A program made the translations under genes and the position numbers. DNA of 64,000 nucleotides from Stenopsyche tienmushanensis (taxonomy: Eukaryota > Arthropoda > Insecta > Trichoptera > Stenopsychidae), in the NCBI GenBank assembly GCA_008973525.1, contig WACJ01000009.1, positions 620,001 through 684,000 of the forward strand. Direction: 5' to 3'. Shown piece by piece: positions 23,401 to 34,604 of this stretch. How positions within the stretch are numbered: the stretch's first letter is position 1; each line of letters opens with the position of its first letter. Under the pieces are notes generated by a model. The model was not told the DNA's origin, made no database searches, and worked only from the letters and a program-made list of their open reading frames with translations.

Positions 23401-23821
23401 GAATGAAAATATGAATATTTATCATCGATCGTTCAAATAAAATCCGAAATATTTCTATTTGGCAAATAAATTATTAACACGCGAAGCATTTTTTGGTCTT
23501 ACCTAGAGCCCCAATAAAACCTTTCGAATATAATATATTTTGGCAGATTATATTACGGGATTAGAGAGCAGCATGTAATAAGTGGTTGCAAAGTGATACA
23601 ATGAAGGAATACAGAAGTCGAGTGGAATATGGTGATTTATTTAAAATAATATAGATATTAAATATAGGCAAATAATGATCTTGAAGGACTATCGATATTG
23701 CGATGTTATATGTAAATAATTGGGACAAGAAATATTGCTTGGAAGGAAATAGGATGAGAAATGTTTTTTGAATGGAACTAGAACGAGGAATATGCAATTT
23801 TTTCATTGACGACAAAACATA
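17461..23821. other. Long AT-rich stretch, no gene recognised
   Basis: Only short chance frames are present. The patch at 18280-18545 is GC-richer with an 11-C run at 18488-18498 and frames open on both strands, but no recognisable protein. A second GC-richer patch at 22180-22520 likewise has no identifiable product. Confidence 0.5.
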
Positions 23822-24152
23822 CACTTAAACCTTTTTTTGTGCGGTAGATGCGTTTCGCGGAAAATCGCACAAAAAAAAGCTCTGACATATATAGAAAAAG
23901 TGAAGATGCGTTCCATGGATTTCAAAAACCACATAACTTTAAAACAGCTATATAAAATGTATCCAAAGTCGCACAAAAAAAGTTAATAAAGAAACAAGAC
24001 AACTATAACATTTTTGGTAACATTTAAATGATGTCTTGCATCATTGGTAAAATTTTAAGGATATCTGACATTTCAAATACCAGACATCCACTAGAGAAAT
24101 ACTAATTACTTTAATTACAAATGATCATTGCTGTATGATAATTTTCGGTTTC
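23822..24152 (-). mobile_element. Partial TA-flanked pogo/Tigger-like miniature element
   Basis: Directly after TA (23820-23821) comes the terminus CACTTAAACCTTTTTTTGTG, then GCGGTAGATG. Read on the minus strand, 24152 to 23822 matches the right-hand part of the copies at 44.2 and 51.5 kb: shared blocks include TGTCTTGTTTCTTTATTAAC, TTTATATAGCTGTTTTAAAG and ATCCATGGAACGCATCTTCA. Homology stops at about 24152, so the left half is missing. No transposase is encoded. Assignment to pogo/Tigger rests on the AACCT-type terminus next to TA and is inference. Confidence 0.75.
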
Positions 24153-24313
24153 TGTATATAGGTTTTAAATTAAATAACAAGTCATATCTAGAACCATATA
24201 AACTTTCAAACAGAATGAATTTTGGCAGAAACGCACTCAAATCTGGTGCAGAATTTTAAAAATGGAAGCTGTTGTATTTGCATCAAAAATATTCGTACAA
24301 AAATAATTATGCT

Positions 24314-24519
24314 TTAACCCATTGATTATCTACCAACTATATTTCCAAATTTAAATGAAAATATATTAAACAACATGCATGACAATTATTTTGCATAAAG
24401 TATATATTTATAAGCGTTATTATAAAATATAGGTTTTTTACAGGTGATGTTGAAATGTCTGTCTGTCTACGACATAATGCAGACAGCGCGCAAAGTATCC
24501 TCTGGGGTTAATGGGTTAA
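24314..24519. mobile_element. Candidate 206-bp TTAA miniature element
   Basis: The segment starts TTAACCCATT and ends AATGGGTTAA, a perfect 10-bp inverted repeat including TTAA at both ends, as in piggyBac-like miniature elements. The interior has a short run of TGTC units near 24460 and no coding capacity. The short arms and single copy leave room for chance. Confidence 0.45.
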
Positions 24520-25400
24520 TAGCATTACATCACATCATATCAATGAAGATCTGCATAATGATTATATACAATCTCTAATGGGATATAATATTAAAGACGA
24601 ATTTATTATATGAAATTTCACAATAATTTTATATATAAACGATCACCAACGTTCGCCTATAGTCTGGATGCTTATTGTGCTTATTTAATGATTGAACTGT
24701 TATACATCTATATTAAATTTACGAGATAATAATGACGTTGAACGTATCGATCCTATAATTGCTGTTAAATTACCCGGACAATTAGAGGTCATTGATTCGA
24801 ATGCAAATATAATGGATTGATTTAAGCATAATCAGTTGTTTAGGTTGCATTGAGGTTGATGCTCATTCATTATTATGAATTTCAAGCTAAGTAATATATA
24901 GTTAGTTGTCAACCAAAAGGTAGCTCTATATTCTAATTAGAATTCACAATAATTGACTGGAAATGCTTTGAAAAATAGCAATAAATAGGTTTTGGATTTA
25001 ATCAATCTCATATTCAATAAAAGCGTACATAAATATTAATATACAATTCAAATGTCACAATTTGGCAATATCAACTATTTGTAGAGCAAAAGGGATCAAT
25101 AATGTTGGATATGGAAATGCACAAATAATATATTCGTCATCCAGGTAGGACTTGTACCCTTTTTTTCGTTTGGAAGTACCTTTTTTATACTGGGTCAAAC
25201 AAAATATAATATAAGAAAGTGTCGTATGATAATATTGTCGTAGCAAAATATATTTTGGGTATTGATAGCTTATCGGCAATTGATCTTGATATATTTTAAA
25301 AGTAAGTGTTATGTAAGCACTTCTTATTATCATATCTTTTTGATATGCATAAATTATTTTTTCAGATATATATGATTTATATTATTAGGTGGTTTCTCAT

Positions 25401-26047
25401 TAGGGGTCTCAAATATTCGTTAAATCAATTATTCGAATATCGAATGTGAATTTGGTAAAATATTCGAATATTCGAGTATTCGAATATTTTATATATGTAG
25501 ACGAGGGTGATTCAAATATAACACGGAATTTTTCATTAGTGCTATTATATAAAAATATAAATGGAGCATCTTATTTTTCTATAAAGTTCCCTTCATTAGA
25601 AATAAATTTATTCCCTCAGGAAGGAAGGTTCTTGATCCCATCACACAAAGAGGGCGAGAAGTATCATCTTCTGTTGCGCAACGCGTTTTCTCGTAGACAA
25701 AGAAATCAAGTGAAATTTTGAGGTTTTTGGTTTCAGTAAAATCAAAAAGATCAGAATTTTATTTACTTTTCAGAAATACATATTTTAAAAAAAGTGCATT
25801 GAACGTTCTACTTTTAATAAAATAAAAATTTAATAAAAAAATTCAATAAAATAAGTTCAATAAACTTGGCACTTTTTGCATTTCTTTGTTGCTATTTCGA
25901 TTGGCAGAAGAACATCGAGCAATTTTCTTAAAAAATATATAACGAATAATATTCGATTAATTTTACAAATATTCGAATATACGAATATTGGAAAACGGGC
26001 AAATATATTCGAATATCGAATATTCGAATATTCGATTGGGACCCATA
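25401..26047. mobile_element. Non-autonomous hAT-like element with perfect 8-bp target duplication
   Basis: The ends are inverted copies: TAGGGGTCTCAAATATTCG on the left and, read inward from the right, TATGGGTCCCAATCGAATAT. The 8-bp sequence TTTCTCAT stands immediately outside both ends (25393-25400 and 26048-26055). Clusters of ATTCGAATA lie just inside each terminus. Eight-bp duplications and T/CAGGG-type ends with subterminal repeats are hallmarks of hAT elements. The 647-bp interior has only a 91-residue frame (25446-25721) with no transposase likeness, so mobilisation would need a transposase in trans. Confidence 0.88.
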
Positions 26048-26333
26048 TTTCTCATTGTTTTCTACACAATATTAAATTATGATGACATTATTTAAATATG
26101 AATTATTAGAAAGAAGGAAATCATGTATTTAATGATATTTTTGACAGCATTTTTTAATAATATTTTATTTATAGTTGTAGTAGTTGTAAAAGTGGATCCT
26201 GCCCGACTTTATATATGATTCAGATTTGAATACCAATCATTACCAAATAACTAATCTATTACATTAATACGATTATCATACCAAAATTCACATTCTTGCA
26301 TAATAAAAATAGCAAATAATAAATCTATATAAT

Positions 26334-26665
26334 TTAAACCCTTTCTACTCGTAAATCAACAAAACATCGCCAAATAGATTTGGCTTTTCACTCGTATGTT
26401 AACAATATGATGCCTAATTTTAAGCTCGTGCATGTACCCAGTATAACTTTCTATTAATTATTATTTAAATTTAAATTTTGAGAATGAAACCTGAAAAAGG
26501 CATTATATAACTAGGTTGATATGAAAACCTATGTATGAGAAATGTTAAAAATAAGAGGGTGCAGTTTTGGCCTAATTAATTATGCAGTTTTGTTTGGCTT
26601 TTCACAAATGCTTGCAGTTTAATTAGTACAAGAACTTTTAACCCTTTTCTCAATGAAAGGTTTAA
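26334..26665. mobile_element. Probable TTAA miniature element, CTCGT family
   Basis: The left end TTAAACCCTTTCTACTCGT resembles the left end of the element at 34303 (TTAACTCTTTCAACTCGT). Inside are ACTCGTATGTTAACAATATG and AATTTTAAGCTCGTGCATGT, matching the CTCGT...AATTTTAAACTCGTGTAT layout seen at 34.3 and 49.8 kb, and a shared ATGAAACYTGAAAAA block. The right end is uncertain; GAAAGGTTTAA at 26655-26665 is the best candidate. Confidence 0.45.
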
Positions 26666-29600
26666 TGTCTTCCCCTCAATGAAACAGGTAAAAAAACTAT
26701 TCTACGAAACATTCTAATCTGGTTTTTATAGACATATGGTTCAAAAAAAATTTTTGTACTACAGGCAAAAAAAAACGATTTTCCAAACATATGATGCAAA
26801 AAGGATTTCTTACGACACAGGTAAAGATGTAGGTCAGTGTAAAAAATATCGTAAAATATTTTATGGAGTGAAAGGATTCAAATTTCTTTACGGAATAAGA
26901 AGAAAGACGTGATACGATTTACAAATCCTATGGAAAAAAAATCTAGGTCTGGCCGAACCTATTTTATTGGCTCTAGGTACATTAATAGAAATATCCTTTT
27001 TTCTCGAAACACAAGGATTCCGAACTTTTTTTTTAAATTTAACCACATAACATTTTCTTTCGACATTTGTGTGAAACATAGATGCTTGAGGTCAATCATA
27101 AAAAAACCGCGGGAAAAAAACGCAGGAAGAATTTGGCAACCCAGTTTCACAAATTTAATATCATTGTGCATTTCATAGTGAAGAAAAAAATAAATAATAT
27201 CAATGAAATTTGGATTGTAGCAATCGATCGAAAATATCTCATTGTTCGAACGGTGAAATATGTTTTCAACAGTTTGGATTTAAACCCGAACTTTTATAAT
27301 AAGACTCTGATAAGTAGCCCAAAATACATTAAATCATTTGCATATTCAAACGTTTACATTATGTTTATATGCACTTAAAATGTATTCTTAGATGTGTCGC
27401 TTATAATATTTGACCTTTCGTACTGAGCGAATAACATTGAGCACAATTTCTTGGGCAACCCTTATTGTATAAGACGTTATTGTATTTTTTAAAATTTATA
27501 AATACCCAACGCCATAGTAACTCAAACGAAATTATTTTCAGATTACTTCATACATAAAATTAATTTGGAAAATTTGTTATATCAACACATATTTTTGTAT
27601 TCGGGTCGGAACTTTGAGCAGACTTAACAAAGAGCTTACACGCTATAAAATCGAGAGTTTCGTGGCTTATTATTATACAAATGTTTCCATATGTATGAGC
27701 TCTTGAAATATATCTAATATAAAATGTTTCGTCCAATCAAAATGGTAAAAATTACATTGAGACTAAATTTCTGCGAGCATTTCTTTCTGGAATTGACTGG
27801 GATTATCGCGAAAATCCTCTTCAATATTTGAATAACATTTTCGGGCGGATTTTATTTTTAGCTCCCGTGAATCAAATCCGTAATATTTATTTTGACATGT
27901 AAAGGGTGATATGAGTGAAGGGCAAATAACGAGAAGCAGGCTATCGGACGAAAGGATTCGTTTAAATTGTAGCCTATGCTGGCCAGCTTGTGGCGCTTTA
28001 TTCCATTTTCAAGTTCTTTGTTTGGTTTTCGTTTTAATTAAAAAAGAGTTTTGTTTGGCTTGGCAGAAGGGGATGCCGTAACTTTTGGGACTCTGGTAGA
28101 TCGGGTCTGCACATCTGGCCTTTGTAGAGACAAAAAGGGAATCGGAAAATAGAGCCTCTTTGGGGAATGTAATTCAGTCCTTTACTATCAGATGACCCTC
28201 GGTTGCAGTCGTTTGCAACAATTATATATTAAATGGGATATAGTGCCTTTGGAGTTTAGAATTCGCAAAATTTACCCCAGACAAAGATATATATTATAAT
28301 GTAATTTAAATTTATTGCATAAGATCATTTAGACTCATCATGGCGATAATACAATGCAAAATACGCCAGATCAACTGTTACTAAATTTACAACATCATAA
28401 CTATAAAATATCTGATAAAATGATACTAATTTCATACTATGCCTTAATAGATGAAGGGTCTATAAGAGGAATTTATTACTACTATACTACTACTTTACTA
28501 TTTTTTTCCATTTATTGCTTACTGGAATACAAATTGCACCTGAAATACTACCAAATTCAATTAGGATAAAATCTCATGGATGAGTGTGCTTATTTTGATA
28601 AACTGGGAGATGATCAATAATCTGAGCAAGAAACCGCAAGTGATCTTTAAAATAAAAATATCAGGTCGTAATTTTAGAGCACATATTGCTAATTTTTACA
28701 GCTATGATGCTTAAAATTCTTAACATTTGATATGATTGACTCAAATAAAAATCAAATATACATGGTTGATAACAACACACTATTATCTTTATGAGACAAT
28801 GAAATAAATTCACTAGCTCAACTCCATTCATCTTTATCTACTCTTTCCCATTGAATCCCATGTATTCCCATTTCCACAAACTTTTTTCAATTTTCTCGCA
28901 CATGTGTTCTTATAAGAAACAAGCATGGTGATAAATACTGATAACAATGTATAATGGCTAGCTATAAAAATGCAAAGTATTTGAATGATTTTGTAGTGGG
29001 TCAAATAATCACATTTTGCAAAAATAGTATAACCACGCAAAAAACGAATCTTTGGATATGCAACATTTAAACCCTGTGCAGGTGTAATATTACCTTTTCA
29101 TAACAAGCGTTCATTAATTTGCAAGGGCCATATTCGGATTATTTATAACGAACACACGCGGAGGCCGTTTGGGTGTAGAGTTTTTGGCGCAGGATTTTCC
29201 AGACGGCGAAAAACCCGTATCATAGTAAAAAGTGGGTCTTGCAAAATGGCAAATCCGCTTGTAGTAGACCACAAGTACCACATGGAAATACGAAAAAGGT
29301 CCCAAGAGGATTCAAACTCTCCACAGAGGCCTTTACAAGTTGACACAGTTGCTGCTGGAACAAGTGACTGGACTTGGGAGAGTGAAGTGCTCTAAACTAG
29401 TAATTGCGAATGGGTAAATGGGTTTACTTACCTCTTCGTACATACTATTTCCCCAGACGCCAAAAAGAGCAACCTTATTTATTCATAGCCCGAATAGAAT
29501 TCAAGTTTTTATCTCGCTATTGATTTTAATGCGAATTAAGTGGCCATAAATTTGTTTTGTATTAGGCATGTTAGAGACAGTGTTTGCCTCCGTCCTTTCC

Positions 29601-31082
29601 ATGGATCATTCGCCCGAGGGGGTCTTTATTTTGGGAAAGTGTATCATAAACATAATCTTATACTCTAAAAGCTTATTATTGTTTCGTATAAATAATTTCT
29701 AGGAAGCTTCATGGTATCAAATTATTGCTCAAAGACTATCAACGCATTGCATACATTTTGTGTGGGAGTCATATTTAATAGAATAAGATTTAATTACATA
29801 CACACCGTTGGCATAATAAGCTATTCACTTATATTTTATTTGTGATCCAAACGTAGGAAATATATTCCATGATGCGATTATATTGCATAATGGAACCATC
29901 AAGCTATTAAATCATAGTTTTAGCAATTGATAAATTTGTTACACATTTCCATTTAAATCCCATAGTAAAGTTGATAAATCGAAGATTTCCTCGTAGTAAA
30001 TAAATCGCAAACAGAGCGCTTTGTACATTTGCTTAATTTATTTACAATCTAAATTCTTTAAACACAGCCATACTGTCACGGAGAAGAGCCATATTGAAAT
30101 TTCAACACGAAAACCGTTGTATATTTATTTAACTAGGAATTTTTAATTAACTGCACGATATTGGGGCAATAAACATTGAAAATTTTATCAACACTCTATA
30201 AACCGGTCACGACAAATGGCGTTCAACCCCAATTGATCACGCCATATAACATTAGCATTACACACACAATTCATTAGCAAAATATTTAAATATCTTTCCT
30301 CGTGAAATCGATGCTTGAAGTATTAACGCCCTGTAATTTTTATATAAGGATTTTTCTAGTGAGGCATTACCGGACATTCACGACGTGGCTGTTGTTTCTT
30401 TTATGAGCTCGACGTTTCGGCCATAAATCATGTAAAAATAAATTAAGCACTACATTTTTACACATTTTTTTCTGAAAGCGGGGGCAAGGGGCGAGGTATA
30501 CTTTCAGACTTTAAGGTCTGAAAGTTTGCAGATCGCCACTTATGTTATACGAGCGAACATCAGCCGCTACATTTTGGCTTCATAAAAATCGATTTTCTGA
30601 CTATGGCGGCTAAAGTTTGCGCCGCATACAGCCTTTTAATGCCGTTTGTCGGTCACTTGTTACGATCTGCTAACTGGGGAGTTCATTATTTGTTACACAA
30701 TATAAATCAGGTCCACGAAGAAATTCATTGCCCGGGTGGAAGATTAAGGTACTATCGCCGACCGGGAACTCAGAACAAATGGGCTTAAGGGTAGGGAAAA
30801 GTTTCGGAAAAATGTGTGGCACCGCTTGAGGGATGACTGCGCTATGCTGCTTAATCGACTTTTGATCGGAAATTTATGCCGTGGCGGGACGAATCGTCGT
30901 TGAAGTCGTTAAATACGAAATGCTACATCGAGAGGGTGGCCAATTAAAAATTAATAATAAGGCCATGTATATTTGCTTTGCAAATTTTTAACAGTTTTGA
31001 ATTTATGCCAGGTGTATTATTAAAATATGAAAATTCTTTAACAAAATGTGATATTGAATTCCAATTTATTTTTCTTTTTCAG
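26666..31082. other. AT-rich stretch left of the Ig exon; no gene seen
   Basis: No domains or repeats were recognised. If the gene at 31083 starts upstream, this is intron. A 10-bp perfect stem (ACTTTCAGAC / GTCTGAAAGT) lies at 30500-30525. Frames at 26888-27378, 28834-29346 and 30603-30788 show no recognisable protein. The last 30 bases form a pyrimidine-rich splice acceptor. Confidence 0.5.
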
Positions 31083-31215
31083 TTGCACAAGTAGACGTGG
31101 ATGCTGTTCTTGGAAGAACGGCAACTCTCCCTTGCAATATAGAACCTGATATAAGAGACGATAGAGTGTATATGGTCTTGTGGTACAGAGAAAGCGGAGG
31201 AAAACCTTTGTACAG
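31083..31215 (+). CDS. Ig V-domain exon of a Sidestep-like cell-surface receptor
   Basis: Sidestep-family proteins are transmembrane Ig receptors on neurons and muscle that bind Beat proteins during axon guidance. A pyrimidine-rich tract ending in AG (31081-31082) precedes the exon and GTAAT follows it (donor at 31216). The frame from 31085 reads [20 protein letters not shown], then a loop, then [16 protein letters not shown]. The Cys of LPC and the Trp of LWYRE are the Ig B-strand and C-strand hallmarks. The pattern of VLG, TA, LPC, VYxVLWYRE and PLY matches the first Ig domain of Side/Side-like proteins. The exon starts with two bases of a split codon (phase 1) and ends with AG of another (phase 2); AG|T would give the Ser that often follows PLY. 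The rest of the domain must be on a later exon I could not find. Another Ig family is possible but less likely. Confidence 0.78.
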
Positions 31216-31860
31216 GTAATTTTTACTTTACTCATATTTCTTAGATATTAATATCAGTTTGGGGGTGCAAAATTTATTTGAACAAATCTTGATTTATTTA
31301 AAAGATAAGTTATATTAAAATAAAAAAAACTTTTTTAAATAACTCAATTATTTTGAATAGGGGCCCAAATTAAACCCTCCCGCATACAAAGATATTATAA
31401 ATCAGATTTTTTAAAGTAAAACAATACGAACAATAGGGCTTTATAAAAGCGTGATAAATATGTGAGGCCAAGGTTGTCAATAACATTCCCGTATACGATA
31501 AGAACGATATTGTGTGTAAAAAAGCTAAAAAGAGCCACAGAAAACTATTTTCAAAAACCTTAAGTTCAAAATAACAAGCAGTTTGGTTGATGCAAAAAAA
31601 ATATTCACGAAAAGTCTATCACAAAGATAAAAAGTCTGCATTTCGGACACTTTGTTATGCCCTTTTACCATGGCAAGATGGCAAACAGAAGGAAGGCAAA
31701 ATAAAAGCGACACTGTATAAAAGCGTGTTTTAAAACTGCACTGACTTTTATTGAGACCAAAGTAAAGAGCAGAAAAAACACATGGTATCACGAGAAAAAT
31801 AATATTTCATTTTTCTTTGCTACTATGCTTAAAAAATATATATTTAATGATTGGTTATAT
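31216..31860. other. Intron start downstream of the Ig exon
   Basis: Begins with the donor GTAATT. It holds no recognised coding sequence; the 88-residue frame at 31525-31791 on the minus strand has no domain. Confidence 0.5.
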
Positions 31861-32236
31861 ATAGCCAATACTCAGCGCGTTGCCACCACAGAAGTAATAA
31901 TTCTAAAAAAATAATTTATTGGTTTTATTATAAATATGAACAAACATACAAACATTGATTTTTATATATAAGATCTACTGTAAATTCATTATACTATACT
32001 TATATTATTTGAGAAAGTGCAAAGAATAAGTTGGAAAAGTTTTAGCGCAATCAAATGAACAGTATGGCAGCGCATTAAATACGGACAAACAAACATTGAT
32101 TTTTTGTATTAGACTATATCTATGTTACTCGCGCAGTTCTTAGCAATAAGTGGACGAAGTTTTATTGCAATTTGATGAATAATATGGCAGCGCATTACAT
32201 ACGAACAAACAAGAATTCATTTTTATGTATATAAGA
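31861..32236 (-). mobile_element. Short non-autonomous Helitron with three tandem 5' ends
   Basis: On the minus strand the 3' end (about 31900-31862) matches the Helitron terminus at 61866: GCGCGTTGC, CCACAGAAG and TTCTAAAAA are shared on the plus strand. The 5'-end-like sequence TC-TTATATAYATAAAAAT-SAAT then TTTGT occurs in three places: near 32236, near 32113 and near 31973. The two outer ends follow an A, as expected for Helitron insertion between A and T. The first two units are about 120 bp long and share ATGCGCTGCCATA, TGATT/AATTGC and AAAACTT. The terminal CTAG is worn at the 3' end. No protein is encoded. Confidence 0.6.
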
Positions 32237-32458
32237 TTAATGATATTTAGTGATATAATTTTTTTTTCATCAACGTTACGTTTCAATGTTAAAAGTGTCA
32301 TCCGTAGTGACACGATCTTTTCACCGCTAGCGGATACGTACATCTTATCCAGTATACGAAAATAGTATATCATCAAGTTCGAACAAGTCAGTTCCCGAGA
32401 TGAATCATTCTTACATTTAACCTACACAGCACTGCAGTCATTTTCCATAGAGGTTTGC

Positions 32459-32551
32459 TTAACTCTCACAATGCGGATATATCCGTCATACCCACTTTGC
32501 ATGGACTTTGGTTTTGACGGATATATACGTCATATCCACTTAAGGGGTTAA
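32459..32551. mobile_element. Candidate 93-bp TTAA miniature element
   Basis: TTAA stands at both ends (32459-32462, 32548-32551). Reading inward, both ends reach ATATATCCGTC (GCGGATATATCCGTCATACC on the left; GACGTATATATCCGTCAAAA from the right), with imperfect outer sequence. This fits a decayed piggyBac-like miniature element but is short. Confidence 0.4.
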
Positions 32552-34302
32552 GTTCAAATTTATTATCATGTATCTCACGCGGTATTGTAGCTTAAATATC
32601 TTAAAATTATATGTAAGAATAAAATATGTGTTTTATAAATATGTTTTTGTTCTGTTTAGTTTTTAGTCAATGGACTCATTTTAAGTACAATAATCTGCAT
32701 ATAAAAATATTTTCTTTGAGTCATTTTATCTTTGGGTGGCTGCGGTGTTGTTTGCAAGCACGTTTGCAAGTTCATGTTCAAACCCATGCATACGCTCGAA
32801 ATCCTTTATATTTGCTCCACGAAATTCGTATAAAACTCCGAAATAAAAATACGAATTCACCAAAAGTAGCATAATGAACAATAAAAAACGTTTTAGCGCT
32901 TTGAATATGTTTTTTAATTATACGTTTGGGTTATGTCGTAAATGGATTTTTATGAATTGTAAAATTGTTTGCGTAGAAGCATAACACAAATTGTTTTCAT
33001 TTATTCATAGCGCTCAAAGGCTCTAAATGATCTCTTAAATAAAATAAAATTTCAAACGCCCATTTGATGCATTTTAAATGACAGTAAAAAGTAAATTGAT
33101 TTTTATGTGCTTTTAACAGATTTCGCGTTGTTGAAAGCTTTCGCCAAATTACATCGCAATTCAGTATCCTATGTAAAATTCAACGCATTACGGGGAGCTC
33201 GTTCAAATTACACAAAACGGCCGGCTGATGTTTTAAAAATGGTCGAATGTTTTCGGGGCTTTCACATAAATCATCCGATATTGTATGCAATAAACTTTTA
33301 TTAGGTAATAATTAGAATAATCAACTAGGGTTTCGAGATTAAAGCCTCCAAAATGAAGTGATCCAAATTAGGGCGCCTGATCAAAAGTTTGTCCGGGGGT
33401 AAGTTGGAACGGTATATATTTATGAAGGACGTTAAACTCTTTTGACTTGAATGTTAAATGTTGGGTAATTAAGAGGCCCGAGGGAATCGGCGTGTATTTT
33501 TTGTGTTTATATTTGAAGTTAGCAGGATCCTTCGCCGTAGCGATCCCCAATTTGAATGTTCATTTAATTCAGCCATTAACACTTTTGTATTAAATCACCC
33601 GTGTAATGAATTTGAAGAACCTAATTGTGTCAAACGGGACGACCCTCTTGATTCGATTTTAAAGGTTTACTCGTGTAATGGGTAGCTTTGAGGAGCATAG
33701 ACAAATTGGGACCCCTCGACCGATGTCGTTCGGAATCCAGTTTGCCCAAGAAATGCGCGAATTAAACGAGTTTGCCCAACACGAAAAAGCCTGTTTGGAG
33801 ACGAAAAACGGTCCAAGATTTTTGAAAGAAATCTCTTATCGCATCCGCAAAGAGCCCATCTCTCTTTTGTGCGGGATGGAAATAGCCGGAGGGACGATTT
33901 GACATGTCTACCCGAAACTTCGAAAAGGGTCTTAATGATAGCCTTATATACATATCATAAAAACTAACACAGGAGATTCGTTATGTATGCAAACAGAATT
34001 ATTTTTTCAAAAAATATAGGATTCTACGTATTATTAAATTCATAAAATTCCTTCCTGGGAATAGGGACAAAATTCTATTAGACTACATAGTAGAAAATAT
34101 GAATTTCGTATATTGCAAAACATACAAATTTATTATCATATTATATGACCTTAATATAGATATATTTCCATATGTTTTTATACTAAATTTGTATATTTGC
34201 GATGAAATTGAAAGGTGTGCTTTTTATCTTTACCCTCATAAAAGATACAAAGTGAATAATTATTACAAATATTAATAAAAAAAGTCTTTTCAAACATCCA
34301 TA
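32552..34302. other. No gene recognised
   Basis: Frames at 32626-32874, 33107-33304 and 33503-33902 have no domain or splice context. The patch at 33340-33900 is GC-richer than its surroundings with opposed open frames; its nature is unclear. Confidence 0.5.
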
Positions 34303-34575
34303 TTAACTCTTTCAACTCGTATATCGCTCAAATTTTAAACTCGTGTATTTACTGTGTTCTACGTGTGATCAAAACTTTTGAAAAAATATTTTTTTTGCGA
34401 CTGTATTCTTTCTAAAATGCTAAAAAACTATCTTATATATGTTGTGAAAGTTTTCTGTCGAACAAAAAACTGATACAAAAACCTTTTATTTTACTTTTAA
34501 ATTTTGCGTATGAAACTTGAAAAACGTGCAAAAACTATCCTTATCAACAAAAAAAAAACGAGTGGAAAAGGTTGA
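34303..34575. mobile_element. TTAA miniature element, CTCGT family
   Basis: The left end TTAACTCTTTCAACTCGT and the right end read inward (TCAACCTTTTCCACTCGT) form an imperfect inverted repeat; the right TTAA has become TTGA. The inner block CTCAAATTTTAAACTCGTGT recurs at 26.4 kb and, reversed, at 49.8 kb. Coding capacity is absent. The hAT remnant starts 30 bases further right. Confidence 0.55.
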
Positions 34576-34604
34576 AATATTCTGATCTTAGTTTAATCAT
34601 ACAT

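Noticed and set aside
25446..25721. 91-residue frame inside the hAT-like element
   Set aside because: It runs through the subterminal repeats and shows no hAT transposase motif, so it is not taken as a gene.
8404..26443. 15-base identity CGTGCATGTACCCAG between the LINE 3' end (near 8404) and 26.43 kb
   Set aside because: Flanks do not align and a match of this length is plausible by chance in a window this size; the 26.4-kb site fits the CTCGT family better.
33503..33902. Two overlapping plus-strand frames in a GC-richer patch
   Set aside because: The opposite strand is equally open and neither translation resembles a known protein; no splice sites support an exon.
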